Origin: a virus
Direction: 5' to 3' (one strand)
IMG/VR virus record: IMGVR_UViG_3300032282_001425
Coordinates: 1-26,215 of that record
DNA length: 26,215 nt
Both the position numbers and the translations under genes were made by a program. The notes under the pieces were generated by a model. The model worked only from the letters and a program-made list of their open reading frames with translations. It did no database searches and was not told where the DNA came from. Positions 16,111 through 24,218 of the stretch are shown piece by piece (position 1 is the first letter of the stretch; every line of letters starts with the position of its first letter).

Positions 16111-18066
16111 ATGCCGTTCCAATTATCTCCAGGAGTTGCGGTAGTCGAGAAAGACTTTTCAGCGTTAGTTCCAGCAGTATCAAGTTCTGCAGGTGCTTTT
16201 GCTGGTGTATTTGCATGGGGTCCCGTTTTAGATCCTGTTACAATTTCATCTGAAGCTGTGTTAGTACAAAGATTTGGTAAGCCAAACGATTCAACAGCAC
16301 AATCATTTTTCACTGCAGCAAATTTCCTTTCATATACAAATAATCTATTAACTGTTCGTGTAAATACGGCTGGTAATAGAAATTCAGTTGTTACACAAAC
16401 TGGTTCAGTTACTAGTTTTACATCTTTAGTTGGCGGTGACTCATACGCGTCTGCTCCTAGTGTTACTATTGCTGCACCAAACGTTACTGGTGGAGTACAA
16501 GCAACAGCTCATGCAGTTTTAACTAGTGGTTCAGTTACATCTATTGTTATTGATCAGCCAGGTACAGGTTATACATCTGCTCCTACAGTAACTATTGCTA
16601 CTGGCCCAGGTACAGATGCTACAGCTACAGCGGTTATTACAACTGGCGGTGTTAAAATCAATAACTTTGATTCATATACTAGTTCTTATGCTACTGGTCA
16701 AGGTGTAGTTGGTGAATGGGCTGCTAAATACCCAGGTGCATTAGGTAACTCCTTAAAAGTTTCTATGGCTGACTCACAAACATATACAGGTTGGGCTTAT
16801 GAGACTGAATTTGATTCAGTTCCTGGCACATCTGCTTATGCAGCAAGTGTTAATGGTTCAAACGATGAATTACATGTAGTTGTTGTTGACGAAGATGGTT
16901 TATGGTCAGGTACTCCAGGTACAGTGTTGGAAAAATTTGCTTTTGTTTCTAAAGCTTCTGATGCTAAAAAATCTGATGGTACAAATAACTATTATAAAGA
17001 TGTAGTTAATGGTCAATCTAAATATATTTGGTGGATGGATCATACCACAACAGTTGCTACATCAGTTGCTGGTGCAGGTACTTCTGGTCAAGCATGGGGT
17101 TTAACTGCTGCACGAGGATTTAAAGATCTTTCAGCTGTAGTTACAAAATCATTATCAGGCGGTGTTGATGATTTCTCAGCAACAGATGGTAACTTAATGG
17201 ATGGTTTTGCATTATTTGCTAATGCTGAACTTTATGATGTATCATTAATTCCTTTAGGTAAAGCTTCATCTACAGTAGCTGAATACGTTATTAATAACGT
17301 GGCAGAAGTAAGATTAGATTGCGTAGCATTTATTTCTCCAGAAGATGATGCAACTGGCGATATTGTTATTGGTTCTGCTTCTCAAAATATTGGCTCTTTA
17401 GTTGCTTATAGAAATGCATTGCCAAGTACATCTTACGCTGTATTAGATTCAGGTTACAAATATCAGTATGACCGTTATAATGACAAATACAGATGGGTAC
17501 CATTAAATGGTGACGTTGCTGGTCTTTGCGCTCGCACAGACTATACAAATGATCCATGGTGGAGTCCAGGTGGTTTAAATCGTGGTCAAGTTAAGAATGT
17601 TGTTAAGCTTGCTGTTAATCCAGGCAAGACTGAAAGAGATACATTATACAAAGCAGGCGTTAACCCAGTTGTTAACTTCCCTGGTCAAGGTACAGTTCTC
17701 TTCGGTGATAAGACACTTCTTGCTAAACCAAGTGCATTTGATCGTATCAATGTACGTCGTTTATTCATCGTGCTTGAAAAAGCTATTGCTACAGCGGCTA
17801 AATATCAATTATTTGAATTCAACGACAGTTTCACAAGAGCTCAGTTTACTAACTTAGTAACTCCGTTCTTAAGAGATGTTCAAGGTCGACGTGGTTTAAC
17901 AGACTTCCGTGTTAATTGTGATGATACAAACAACACAGGCGAAGTTATTGACCGCAATGAATTTGTTGCCGATATCTATATTAAACCTAATCGTTCTATC
18001 AACTACATTACATTGAATTTTATTGCAGCTCGTAGCTCAGTATCATTTGATGAAATTGGTGGATAG
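16111..18066 (+). CDS. 18: Tail sheath protein gp18
   Basis: 651 residues (T4: 659). It forms the contractile sheath. The N-terminal LSPGVAVVEKDFSALVPAVSSSAGAFAGVFAWGPVLDPV is the sheath family signature, and the C-terminal half (RWVPLNGDVAGLCARTDYTNDPWWSPGGLNRGQ, then FNDSFTRAQFTNLVTPFLRDVQGRRGLTDFRV) is the conserved sheath core. Residues about 99-181 hold two tandem GxGYxxAPTV beta repeats like those in gp14. These lie in the region where T4 sheath has its surface-exposed protease-resistant domains, so they probably face outward. Strong ribosome site and own late promoter; gp19 follows after a second late promoter. Confidence 0.93.
   Translation: MPFQLSPGVAVVEKDFSALVPAVSSSAGAFAGVFAWGPVLDPVTISSEAVLVQRFGKPNDSTAQSFFTAANFLSYTNNLLTVRVNTAGNRNSVVTQTGSVTSFTSLVGGDSYASAPSVTIAAPNVTGGVQATAHAVLTSGSVTSIVIDQPGTGYTSAPTVTIATGPGTDATATAVITTGGVKINNFDSYTSSYATGQGVVGEWAAKYPGALGNSLKVSMADSQTYTGWAYETEFDSVPGTSAYAASVNGSNDELHVVVVDEDGLWSGTPGTVLEKFAFVSKASDAKKSDGTNNYYKDVVNGQSKYIWWMDHTTTVATSVAGAGTSGQAWGLTAARGFKDLSAVVTKSLSGGVDDFSATDGNLMDGFALFANAELYDVSLIPLGKASSTVAEYVINNVAEVRLDCVAFISPEDDATGDIVIGSASQNIGSLVAYRNALPSTSYAVLDSGYKYQYDRYNDKYRWVPLNGDVAGLCARTDYTNDPWWSPGGLNRGQVKNVVKLAVNPGKTERDTLYKAGVNPVVNFPGQGTVLFGDKTLLAKPSAFDRINVRRLFIVLEKAIATAAKYQLFEFNDSFTRAQFTNLVTPFLRDVQGRRGLTDFRVNCDDTNNTGEVIDRNEFVADIYIKPNRSINYITLNFIAARSSVSFDEIGG
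16405..16653 (+). repeat. Tandem GxGYxxAPTV repeats inside gp18
   Basis: Two protein-level repeats of about 41 residues: 99-140 (core GDSYASAPSV) and 141-181 (core GTGYTSAPTV). Each starts with GSVTS or SVTS and ends in an Ala/Thr-rich strand followed by TSG or TGG. The DNA is diverged, so the similarity is conserved mainly at the protein level. Confidence 0.75.
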
Positions 18067-18068
18067 CA

Positions 18069-18076
18069 TATAAATA
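18069..18076 (+). promoter_or_regulatory. T4-type late promoter box TATAAATA
   Basis: Perfect octamer three bases after the gp18 stop and 28 bases before the gp19 start. Purine-rich AGAGGA (18081-18086) and AAAGGA (18092-18097) stand before ATG 18104. Confidence 0.85.
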
Positions 18077-18103
18077 ATAAAGAGGAAAAATAAAGGATAA
18101 AAT

Positions 18104-18700
18104 ATGGCAAATATTAGCGATTTTAAAGCCCAACTGATCGGTGGCGGAGCACGTCCTAATCAGTTTCAAGTTGAATTAACATTCCCTGCATATGTTACAG
18201 GCGGTCCAGCTGTTGGATTACAATCTCAGTTCCTATGTAAAGCTGCTTCATTACCAGCTTCTAACGTAGAAAATATGGGTATTCAATACCGCGGTCGTCA
18301 AGTTAACTTTGCTGGCGAAAGATCATTCCAACCATGGACAGTTTCTATCTATAATGATACAACATTTGCAATTAGAAATGCTATTGAAGTATGGTCTGAC
18401 GGTATTCAAAATCATAGTCAAACTAATGGTAGAACAAATCCACGTGATTACCAAGTTGATTTACGCGTTCATCAATTAGATCGTAACGGTGCTATCGTTA
18501 AGAGCTATAAATTCCATGACGCTTATCCAACAACTATTGGTCCTATTGTAGTTGACTACGAAAATGCTAACCAAATGGAATTATTTGACGTTGAATTTAC
18601 ATACAACTATTGGACATCTGACACATCTACACAAGGTTCAAACTTTGGCGTAACAGTGGCAGTTAATACTCCAGTAGGTACATTCCCATTACCAGTTTAA
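18104..18700 (+). CDS. 19: Tail tube protein gp19
   Basis: 198 residues (T4: 163). It polymerises into the inner tube around which gp18 assembles. Recognisable parts: the N-terminal DFKAQLIGGGARPNQFQVEL, FLCKAASLPASNVENMGIQYRGRQVNFAGERSFQPWTVSIYNDTTFAIRNAIEVWSDGI (about residues 45-103) and the C-terminal DVEFTYNYW. This is the order of the T4-like tube fold, with the FLCKAASLP strand and the PWTVSIYND strand. It has its own late promoter, so tube and sheath are expressed in parallel. A diverged relative of the same fold is encoded at 25630-26196. Confidence 0.93.
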   Translation: MANISDFKAQLIGGGARPNQFQVELTFPAYVTGGPAVGLQSQFLCKAASLPASNVENMGIQYRGRQVNFAGERSFQPWTVSIYNDTTFAIRNAIEVWSDGIQNHSQTNGRTNPRDYQVDLRVHQLDRNGAIVKSYKFHDAYPTTIGPIVVDYENANQMELFDVEFTYNYWTSDTSTQGSNFGVTVAVNTPVGTFPLPV

Positions 18701-18736
18701 TCTGGTAGGTGGGTTTAATATTATAAGGGTTATATT

Positions 18737-20296
18737 ATGGAAATTTTTGGTTTCGAGATAGCAAGAAAGAAGAATCAGACACAGCGGAGGCAGGGAACTG
18801 AGGTAGTAACACCTGCTTCTGATGATGGTTCAACGGTAATATCTACACTTGGAGCTGCCGCTGCCTATTATGGCATGACAGTAGACCTTGAAGGTGTTAT
18901 TAAGAATGAAAATGATTTAATTAGACGATATAGAGAAGTATCTCAATACGGCGATTGTGATAACGCTGTTGAAGATATCATTAATGAAGCTATTGTTGCA
19001 AATAATGACGAGCAACCAGTTGAAGTTGTATTAGATGATATTAAGTTATCTAGTTCAATTAAAGATAAGATTGCTGAAGAGTTTAAAGAAATTCTTAAGC
19101 TTTATAAGTTTAATCATAGAGGACATGATATATTCCGTTCATGGTATGTGGATGGTAGATTATATTATCATATCCTAATTGATAACGAAAATATTAAAAA
19201 TGGTATTCAAGAACTACGTTATATTGATCCACGTAAGATCAGACGTATTAAGAATATCAAAAAGGGCAAGAACGAAAAAGGTATTGAAGTTGTTACCAAT
19301 ATAGAAGAATTCTATCTATATAACGATAAAGGTATCAATGAGAATACAAGTCAAGGTGTTAAGCTTTCTCTTGACTCAGTTATCTATGCTCCATCTGGAT
19401 TAATTGATGCAAACTCTAACTCAATGTTAGGTTATTTGCATAAAGCAATTAAACCAGTCAATCAGTTAAAGATGATCGAAGATGCTTTAGTTATCTACAG
19501 AGTATCAAGAGCACCTGAACGAAGAATTTTTTACATTGACGTAGGTAACTTGCCAAAGCTTAAAGCTGAGCAATACGTTAATGATATCATGAACAAGTAT
19601 AGAAATAAAGTTGTCTACGATGCCAATACTGGCGAAATACGAGATGACCGTAAACATCTATCAATGATGGAAGATTTTTGGATGCCACGAAGAGAAGGTG
19701 GCAAGGGTACAGAGATTACAACCCTTTCAGGCGGTCAGACTTTAGGTCAAATCGAAGATATCCAATATTTCCAAAATAAATTGTATCAATGCTTGAACGT
19801 TCCAGTCTCAAGAATGAGACCAGATCAAAGTTTTAGTCTTGGTAAAACTAACGAGATTACTCGTGATGAAGTTAAGTTTAATAAGTTTATTGAACGCCTT
19901 CGTCGTAAATTTTCAGCATTATTTTCTGAGGCTTTAAGAGTCCAGTTAATTGCTAAACAGATTATTCGTCCTGATGAATGGGATGCTATTGCACAAGATT
20001 TAAGATTTGACTTCCAAGAAGATAACCACTTTGCGGAATTAAAAGAATCTGAAGTGCTTGCACAAAGATTAGATACATTACAAAGAATACAACCATATGT
20101 AGGTGTATACTACAGTATGGAGTATATAAAGAGATTTGTTCTTAAACAATCTGAAGAAGATATTAAAGAGATTGAAAAGAATATTAAGCAAGAACAAGCA
20201 GAGATACAAGCGGCTCAGCAAATATTAGGTATATTGCCTATGCCTACTGAACCAGTACCTGCTGATACAGTACAACCTAAAGGAGAAAGTAAATGA
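18737..20296 (+). CDS. 20: Portal vertex protein gp20
   Basis: 519 residues (T4: 524). Twelve copies form the portal through which gp17 pumps DNA and from which head assembly starts. Features: YREVSQYGDCDNAVEDIINEAIV at about 56-78, RSWYVDGRLYYHILID, ELRYIDPRKIRRIKNIKKG, a stem region ALVIYRVSRAPERRIFYIDVGNLPK, and TLSGGQTLGQIEDIQYFQNKLYQCLNVPVSRM (about 328-360), all typical of T4-like portals. AAGGG at 18725-18729 serves ATG 18737; no TATAAATA is seen here. The C-terminal coiled coil (about 450-500) is Gln/Glu-rich. The stop overlaps the next start by four bases (ATGA). Confidence 0.95.
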   Translation: MEIFGFEIARKKNQTQRRQGTEVVTPASDDGSTVISTLGAAAAYYGMTVDLEGVIKNENDLIRRYREVSQYGDCDNAVEDIINEAIVANNDEQPVEVVLDDIKLSSSIKDKIAEEFKEILKLYKFNHRGHDIFRSWYVDGRLYYHILIDNENIKNGIQELRYIDPRKIRRIKNIKKGKNEKGIEVVTNIEEFYLYNDKGINENTSQGVKLSLDSVIYAPSGLIDANSNSMLGYLHKAIKPVNQLKMIEDALVIYRVSRAPERRIFYIDVGNLPKLKAEQYVNDIMNKYRNKVVYDANTGEIRDDRKHLSMMEDFWMPRREGGKGTEITTLSGGQTLGQIEDIQYFQNKLYQCLNVPVSRMRPDQSFSLGKTNEITRDEVKFNKFIERLRRKFSALFSEALRVQLIAKQIIRPDEWDAIAQDLRFDFQEDNHFAELKESEVLAQRLDTLQRIQPYVGVYYSMEYIKRFVLKQSEEDIKEIEKNIKQEQAEIQAAQQILGILPMPTEPVPADTVQPKGESK

Positions 20297-20544
20297 CTCA
20301 AGGCGTAAATGATTTAATCAATGCTATCGTTGAAGGCGATGCAACAAAGATTGACGCAGCTTTTAATTCAGAAATGGCAATACGTATTTCTGATAAACTA
20401 GAAGATATGAGAGTATCTGTTGGTCAATCAATGTTTGCTACTGAACAAGTAGAAGAGCAAACTGAAGAAGTTGCTGAAGAACAAACTGAAGAAACTACAG
20501 AAGAAATTGCTGTAGAAGAAACAGTAGAGGCACAAGCTGAATAA
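20293..20544 (+). CDS. 67: Acidic prohead core protein, gp67-like
   Basis: 83 residues, the same size and position as T4 gp67 (80 residues, directly after gp20). The C-terminal 33 residues are almost all Glu, Gln, Thr, Val and Ala in EEQTEE/VAEEQTEE repeats. The N-terminal half, DLINAIVEGDATKIDAAFNSEM, is a helix pair with an IVE site of the (L/I)xE type cut by gp21. T4 gp67 is an internal core protein cleaved to an acidic peptide kept in the head. Identification rests on size, acidity, position and the possible protease site rather than strong sequence match. Confidence 0.65.
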   Translation: MTQGVNDLINAIVEGDATKIDAAFNSEMAIRISDKLEDMRVSVGQSMFATEQVEEQTEEVAEEQTEETTEEIAVEETVEAQAE

Positions 20545-20807
20545 TGTTTAATCCACTTAGCAATATGAATGTATCAACTCTTGGCTTAGATGCTGATTTA
20601 TTAGAAGCAGTTAAGAAGATTAAAGAGAATGACCCGTATAATCCTTCTGGATCAGGTCCGGCTCGTTTACCTTCTGAACCTTCTGCATCAGGCCAAAAAA
20701 TGAATATTGCTGATGATAAAAAACACAGTAAAGGTTGTACATGTAATGAGTGTTCTATGACACCAGGATATGTTAAAACAAATCGTACTTACGAAGAAAA
20801 GAAATAA
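20544..20807 (+). CDS. Small head-cluster protein with a CxCxxC motif
   Basis: 87 residues, overlapping both neighbours by one base (TAATG), so tightly coupled to the core genes. The N-terminus, LGLDADLLEAVKKIKENDPYNPSGSG, forms a short helix followed by a Ser/Pro-rich linker. The C-terminal HSKGCTCNECSMTPGYVK has a CxCxxC cluster with a nearby His, which could bind a metal ion. No T4 counterpart is recognised at this place. A role in the prohead core or assembly is inferred from position only. Confidence 0.6.
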   Translation: MFNPLSNMNVSTLGLDADLLEAVKKIKENDPYNPSGSGPARLPSEPSASGQKMNIADDKKHSKGCTCNECSMTPGYVKTNRTYEEKK

Positions 20808-21349
20808 TGTACTATAACCAGTTTATCCAATCATTGACTGGTAGCAATGCTATTAATCATATTAGATCCTTTGGTCATCTTATTGAGAAGACTGAAGATG
20901 GTATTCTTATTGATGGAGAAACTACAAGTTTTAAAGAATTAGAGGAAGCAAGACAATACATTAAGACACAATACGATACAAAAACTTTAGAAGAACAAAT
21001 TAAGACAGAACTATACGACGAGATATCAGATAATAAGATAGCAAATATAATTAAAGAACATCACGATACAAGAGTTACAGATACTTTAATAGAGTCATAT
21101 ATAGAACTTGCTTCCTCTAAACTTTTTACTGTAGATCCTGTTGTACAAGAAATTAGAAACCTCAATAAATTTGATAAACTTATTGAAGGTAAGATTGATT
21201 ATAAACTAGAAGATGGTACTATAATCGCAATTAATGAAGATACACAAAACACATTAAAAGATTTATTTAGTAATCATCAAGAAATCATTGAGCACATGAG
21301 AGAAAGTAAAGATAACTTTATCAGTGTACTCAAGCAAATCGGAGAATAA
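20807..21349 (+). CDS. Prohead core protein candidate, gp68-like by position
   Basis: 180 residues, mostly helical and acidic: an N-terminal YYNQFIQSLTGSNAINHIRSFGHLIEKTEDGILIDG, a charged middle (about 55-105) with likely coiled-coil character, and a C-terminal helix ending in VLKQIGE. In T4 the gene before 21 is 68 (141 residues, a prohead core protein), and this gene is in the matching area, but sequence similarity cannot be asserted. It overlaps the previous gene by one base and ends two bases before the PA14 gene. A scaffold or core role is the likeliest. Confidence 0.5.
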   Translation: MYYNQFIQSLTGSNAINHIRSFGHLIEKTEDGILIDGETTSFKELEEARQYIKTQYDTKTLEEQIKTELYDEISDNKIANIIKEHHDTRVTDTLIESYIELASSKLFTVDPVVQEIRNLNKFDKLIEGKIDYKLEDGTIIAINEDTQNTLKDLFSNHQEIIEHMRESKDNFISVLKQIGE

Positions 21350-21351
21350 GA

Positions 21352-22473
21352 ATGGCATTAGCAACTCATATCGTAAAGAATACAAATAAAGAGACTATAA
21401 TTTCAGTTAGTGGAGCAAATGATAATGTATCACTAGCATTGACTGGTTTAGTATCTTCAGATCAAGTATTAGGAGCAACTGGTGCTTCTGATTATCATGC
21501 TCCTGTAGTTAATGTTGCTGCGGTACTTACTTCAGGAACTCTTGGTTCTTCTATGTCACTTAGACGCGGTGCAACTGGTGCTACAGGTCATCTTGTATTT
21601 GCTGGTGCTCCAGAAAATTCTCCAACCGTACAGTTTAACCAATATGGTTTTACTGAAAATGGTCAAAGTGATAAAGATATCCTTGTTACACATGCTGGCG
21701 CTTCTGGTGCTAACGTTACAACATGGGTAGTACTACACAAACAAGAAGGTTACTTCTCTAAAGTTGAGTATGAAAAATATGGTGCTTATGACGACGAAAC
21801 ACAAGTTGGCGCATTGGAAATCCCAGGTGCTCCAAATACAATTCCAGCTGGATTGTATGACTTACCAGCTCCAGGATCTGGTACATATGAAAGTGCTCAA
21901 TCGTTAACTATGACTTCAGCAGGTACACCATACGTTCCAGGTTCAAGTGTAACATCTGTCTCTAGTGAGACAGCTGGTCTATGGCGTAAGAAATTTGTTG
22001 GTAACTTTGGTACATCTGCAGGATCTGGCAATGATGTTACATTCTGCCGTACTCAACCGAGTTACTTCGGTCAGGCTGATACATATGTTGGATTTGGTCA
22101 ACAAGATCTTGATTCAGAAAACAACTATACTCTCGAATGGGTTGGCTACTTTAAAGCTCCTAGTTCTGGAACTTACAACTTCTGGGCAAATGTTGATGAT
22201 GACGTATACTTCTGGATCGGTACAAATGCTTTAGATGGTAACAATACAAGCTCTAATGCTCATTTATATACCAATAACTCAACACACACTAAGAACACTA
22301 ACTCTGCAACATTAACTGCTGGTCGTTATTATCCAGTTCGTATCCAATTTGCAGAATACAGTGGTTCTGAAAACATGCAGATCCTATGGGGTAGAACTAC
22401 TGACACAACTGGTTCAGCGGGTTCTGACGTATCTGGTGTTTGGGTACATAATCACGCAACTAGAGGATTCTAA
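21352..22473 (+). CDS. Virion protein with a C-terminal PA14-like carbohydrate-binding domain
   Basis: 373 residues. The C-terminal domain (about 207-365) is PA14-like: an opening WRKKFVGNF, the central YTLEWVGYFKAPSSGTYNFWANVDDDVYFWIG (259-290) with the DDDV calcium/sugar-binding motif at 282-285, and TLTAGRYYPVRIQFAEYSGSENMQILW at about 320-346. PA14 domains in yeast adhesins and bacterial glycosidases bind glycans. The N-terminal 190 residues are Gly/Ala/Thr-rich beta structure (THIVKNTNKETIISVSGANDNVSLAL). Its place between the core genes and gp21 suggests it is a head decoration or other virion protein. Functionally it could resemble Hoc-type outer capsid proteins that help stick to surfaces; that is inference. 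Confidence 0.75.
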   Translation: MALATHIVKNTNKETIISVSGANDNVSLALTGLVSSDQVLGATGASDYHAPVVNVAAVLTSGTLGSSMSLRRGATGATGHLVFAGAPENSPTVQFNQYGFTENGQSDKDILVTHAGASGANVTTWVVLHKQEGYFSKVEYEKYGAYDDETQVGALEIPGAPNTIPAGLYDLPAPGSGTYESAQSLTMTSAGTPYVPGSSVTSVSSETAGLWRKKFVGNFGTSAGSGNDVTFCRTQPSYFGQADTYVGFGQQDLDSENNYTLEWVGYFKAPSSGTYNFWANVDDDVYFWIGTNALDGNNTSSNAHLYTNNSTHTKNTNSATLTAGRYYPVRIQFAEYSGSENMQILWGRTTDTTGSAGSDVSGVWVHNHATRGF

Positions 22474-22475
22474 GA

Positions 22476-23126
22476 ATGAAACTCATTAAAGAACATACCG
22501 AAACGGTAAAATACGTAGTTGAAGAAAAACTAGGTAAAGGAAAAGAATATTTCATTGAGGGTGTATTCCTTCAATCAAATTTAAAGAATCGTAATGGACG
22601 AATTTATCCAGTAGAAATACTTGATAATGAAGTCAAACGATATAATGACGAATACGTCAATAAGAATCGCGCTTTTGGCGAATTAGGACATCCTGATTCT
22701 CCTACGATTAATCTTGATCGTGTATCTCATATGATTAAATCTTTACGTCGTGAAGGTGATAACTTCATTGGTAAAGCTAAGATCATGGATACTCCATACG
22801 GCAAGATTGTTAAGTCTCTTATCGATGAAGGTGCAACACTTGGTGTTTCATCTCGTGGTATGGGTTCTTTAGATCGTAAAGGCGACGTATCTTATGTTGG
22901 TAAAGATTTCACTCTAGCAACTGCGGCAGATATTGTTGCAGATCCTTCAGCACCTAATGCATTCGTTGAAGGTGTTATGGAATCAAAAGAGTGGGTTATG
23001 GTCGATGGAAAATTTGTGGAGAAAGACTTACGTGAAGCTCAAGCAGTCATTAGAGCGGCTTCAAGTAGAAACTTAGAAGAGGCGAAGTTAAAAGTATTCA
23101 TGAACTTCCTCGCGAAAATTAAATAA
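22476..23126 (+). CDS. 21: Prohead protease gp21
   Basis: 216 residues (T4: 212). The serine protease (family S80) activates inside the prohead, then cuts the scaffold, core and capsid proteins after (L/I)xE. Family motifs: SNLKNRNGRIYP at 34-45, FGELGHPDSPTINLDRVSH at 67-85 with catalytic His72, LGVSSRGMGSL at 122-132 with the nucleophilic Ser (125 or 126), and ADIVADPSAPNAFVEGVMES at 151-170 with Asp156. All appear intact. It starts two bases after the PA14 gene. The C-terminal tail (LREAQAVIRAASSRNLEEAKLK) probably acts as the self-removed segment. Confidence 0.93.
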   Translation: MKLIKEHTETVKYVVEEKLGKGKEYFIEGVFLQSNLKNRNGRIYPVEILDNEVKRYNDEYVNKNRAFGELGHPDSPTINLDRVSHMIKSLRREGDNFIGKAKIMDTPYGKIVKSLIDEGATLGVSSRGMGSLDRKGDVSYVGKDFTLATAADIVADPSAPNAFVEGVMESKEWVMVDGKFVEKDLREAQAVIRAASSRNLEEAKLKVFMNFLAKIK

Positions 23127-23127
23127 C

Positions 23128-23135
23128 TATAAATA
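23128..23135 (+). promoter_or_regulatory. T4-type late promoter box TATAAATA
   Basis: Perfect octamer two bases after the gp21 stop and 38 bases before the gp22 start. It separates expression of the abundant scaffold and capsid proteins from the low-abundance protease. TAGGAG at 23161-23166 serves ATG 23174. Confidence 0.85.
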
Positions 23136-23173
23136 TTACTAATATCTATTAAGATAGAAATAGGAGATTAAGA

Positions 23174-24208
23174 ATGTCAATCGAACAAAAAATTGCACAA
23201 ATGTTAGCTGAATCAAAAGCTAAAGATACTGCAGAAGAAATCGTTGAAGAAAATGTAGTATCTGAAAATGCTGGTGATCAAGCTGTTATTCGTACAGCTA
23301 AAGACACAATCCCAGCTGAAAGCCCAGCACCTAATGAAGCTAATGCTAAGAACAATGCAAAAGATGAAAAAGAAGCTGAAGTTGCTTCTAAGAAACCTAA
23401 TGCAGCTACAGCAAATGCTCAAGCAGGTGATCAAGCTGTTATTCGCCAAGGCGATGCAGTTCCAGCTACGGCAACAGGTTCTGCAATTAACTTTAAAGAA
23501 GATGTAGAAGCTTTAGTTAATGGTGAAGACCTCTCAGAGGAATTCAAAGTTAAAGCAGCTACAATTTTTGAAGCAGCAATTATTAATCGAGTAAAAGAAG
23601 AAGTTACTCGTTTAGAAGAAGAATTCGATGCTAAGCTTGAAGAAGCTGCAGCACAGAATCAAGAGGGTCTTGTTGAAAAAGTTGATGGATACCTCAGCTA
23701 CGTAGCTGAGCAGTGGATTGCTAATAATGAAATTGCCCTTGAAAGTGGTATGAAGTCAGAAATCTTAGAAGGCTTCGTTTCTGGTCTTAAAGGCCTATTC
23801 GAAGAGCATTATATCGATATTCCAGAGGAAAAATTTGATATATTAGGTGCTCAAGAAGAAGCGATTGCTGAACTTCAAGCTAAGTTAGATGAACAAGTTG
23901 CAGCTAATGTTGAAATGACGAAAGTTATCAACGAAGCTACACGCGAGTCTATCATTGCTGACGGTGCAGAAGGTCTTGCTGAAACTGATAAAGAAAAATT
24001 CTTTGGTCTTGCTGAAGAGTTAGCTTTTGAAGATACGCAAACTTTTGAAACTAAGGTTAAGACAATTCGTGAAAATTATTTCACAAACAAGGCATCAACA
24101 TTAGTTGAGTCTGTAGTAACAGATACTCCAGTTGAAAATCTTACAGAAGAAAAAGCTGTAGATCCTTCAATCAGAAAGTATATGTCCGTACTCAACAACA
24201 TTAAATAA
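23174..24208 (+). CDS. 22: Prohead core scaffolding protein gp22
   Basis: 344 residues (T4: 269). The major internal scaffold around which gp23 assembles, later digested by gp21. The N-terminus, IEQKIAQMLAESKAK, carries an LAE site. Residues 32-108 are a low-complexity Ala/Glu/Asn/Lys stretch with a duplicated AGDQAVIR motif (33-40 and 84-91). From about 105 onward it is helical and acidic (LVNGEDLSEEFKVKAATIFEAAIINRVKEEVTRLEEEF), then YLSYVAEQWIANNEIALESGMKSEILEGFVSGLKGLFEEHYIDIP, the conserved gp22 segment. The C-terminus is SIRKYMSVLNNIK. The extra length relative to T4 comes mostly from the duplicated N-terminal region. Confidence 0.9.
   Translation: MSIEQKIAQMLAESKAKDTAEEIVEENVVSENAGDQAVIRTAKDTIPAESPAPNEANAKNNAKDEKEAEVASKKPNAATANAQAGDQAVIRQGDAVPATATGSAINFKEDVEALVNGEDLSEEFKVKAATIFEAAIINRVKEEVTRLEEEFDAKLEEAAAQNQEGLVEKVDGYLSYVAEQWIANNEIALESGMKSEILEGFVSGLKGLFEEHYIDIPEEKFDILGAQEEAIAELQAKLDEQVAANVEMTKVINEATRESIIADGAEGLAETDKEKFFGLAEELAFEDTQTFETKVKTIRENYFTNKASTLVESVVTDTPVENLTEEKAVDPSIRKYMSVLNNIK
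23270..23445 (+). repeat. Direct repeat in gp22 N-terminal region
   Basis: Two copies of a 23-base unit at 23270-23292 and 23423-23445 differ at one base. They encode AGDQAVIR-type peptides, each followed by a KDT/GDA-xPA sequence. The near identity at DNA level suggests a recent internal duplication of about 150 bases. Confidence 0.75.
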
Positions 24209-24218
24209 GGAAAATAAA

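Noticed and set aside
24196-24207. Late promoter in front of gp23 (TTAAATAA)
   Set aside because: Two or more mismatches from TATAAATA and overlapping the gp22 end. Less convincing than the perfect boxes elsewhere.
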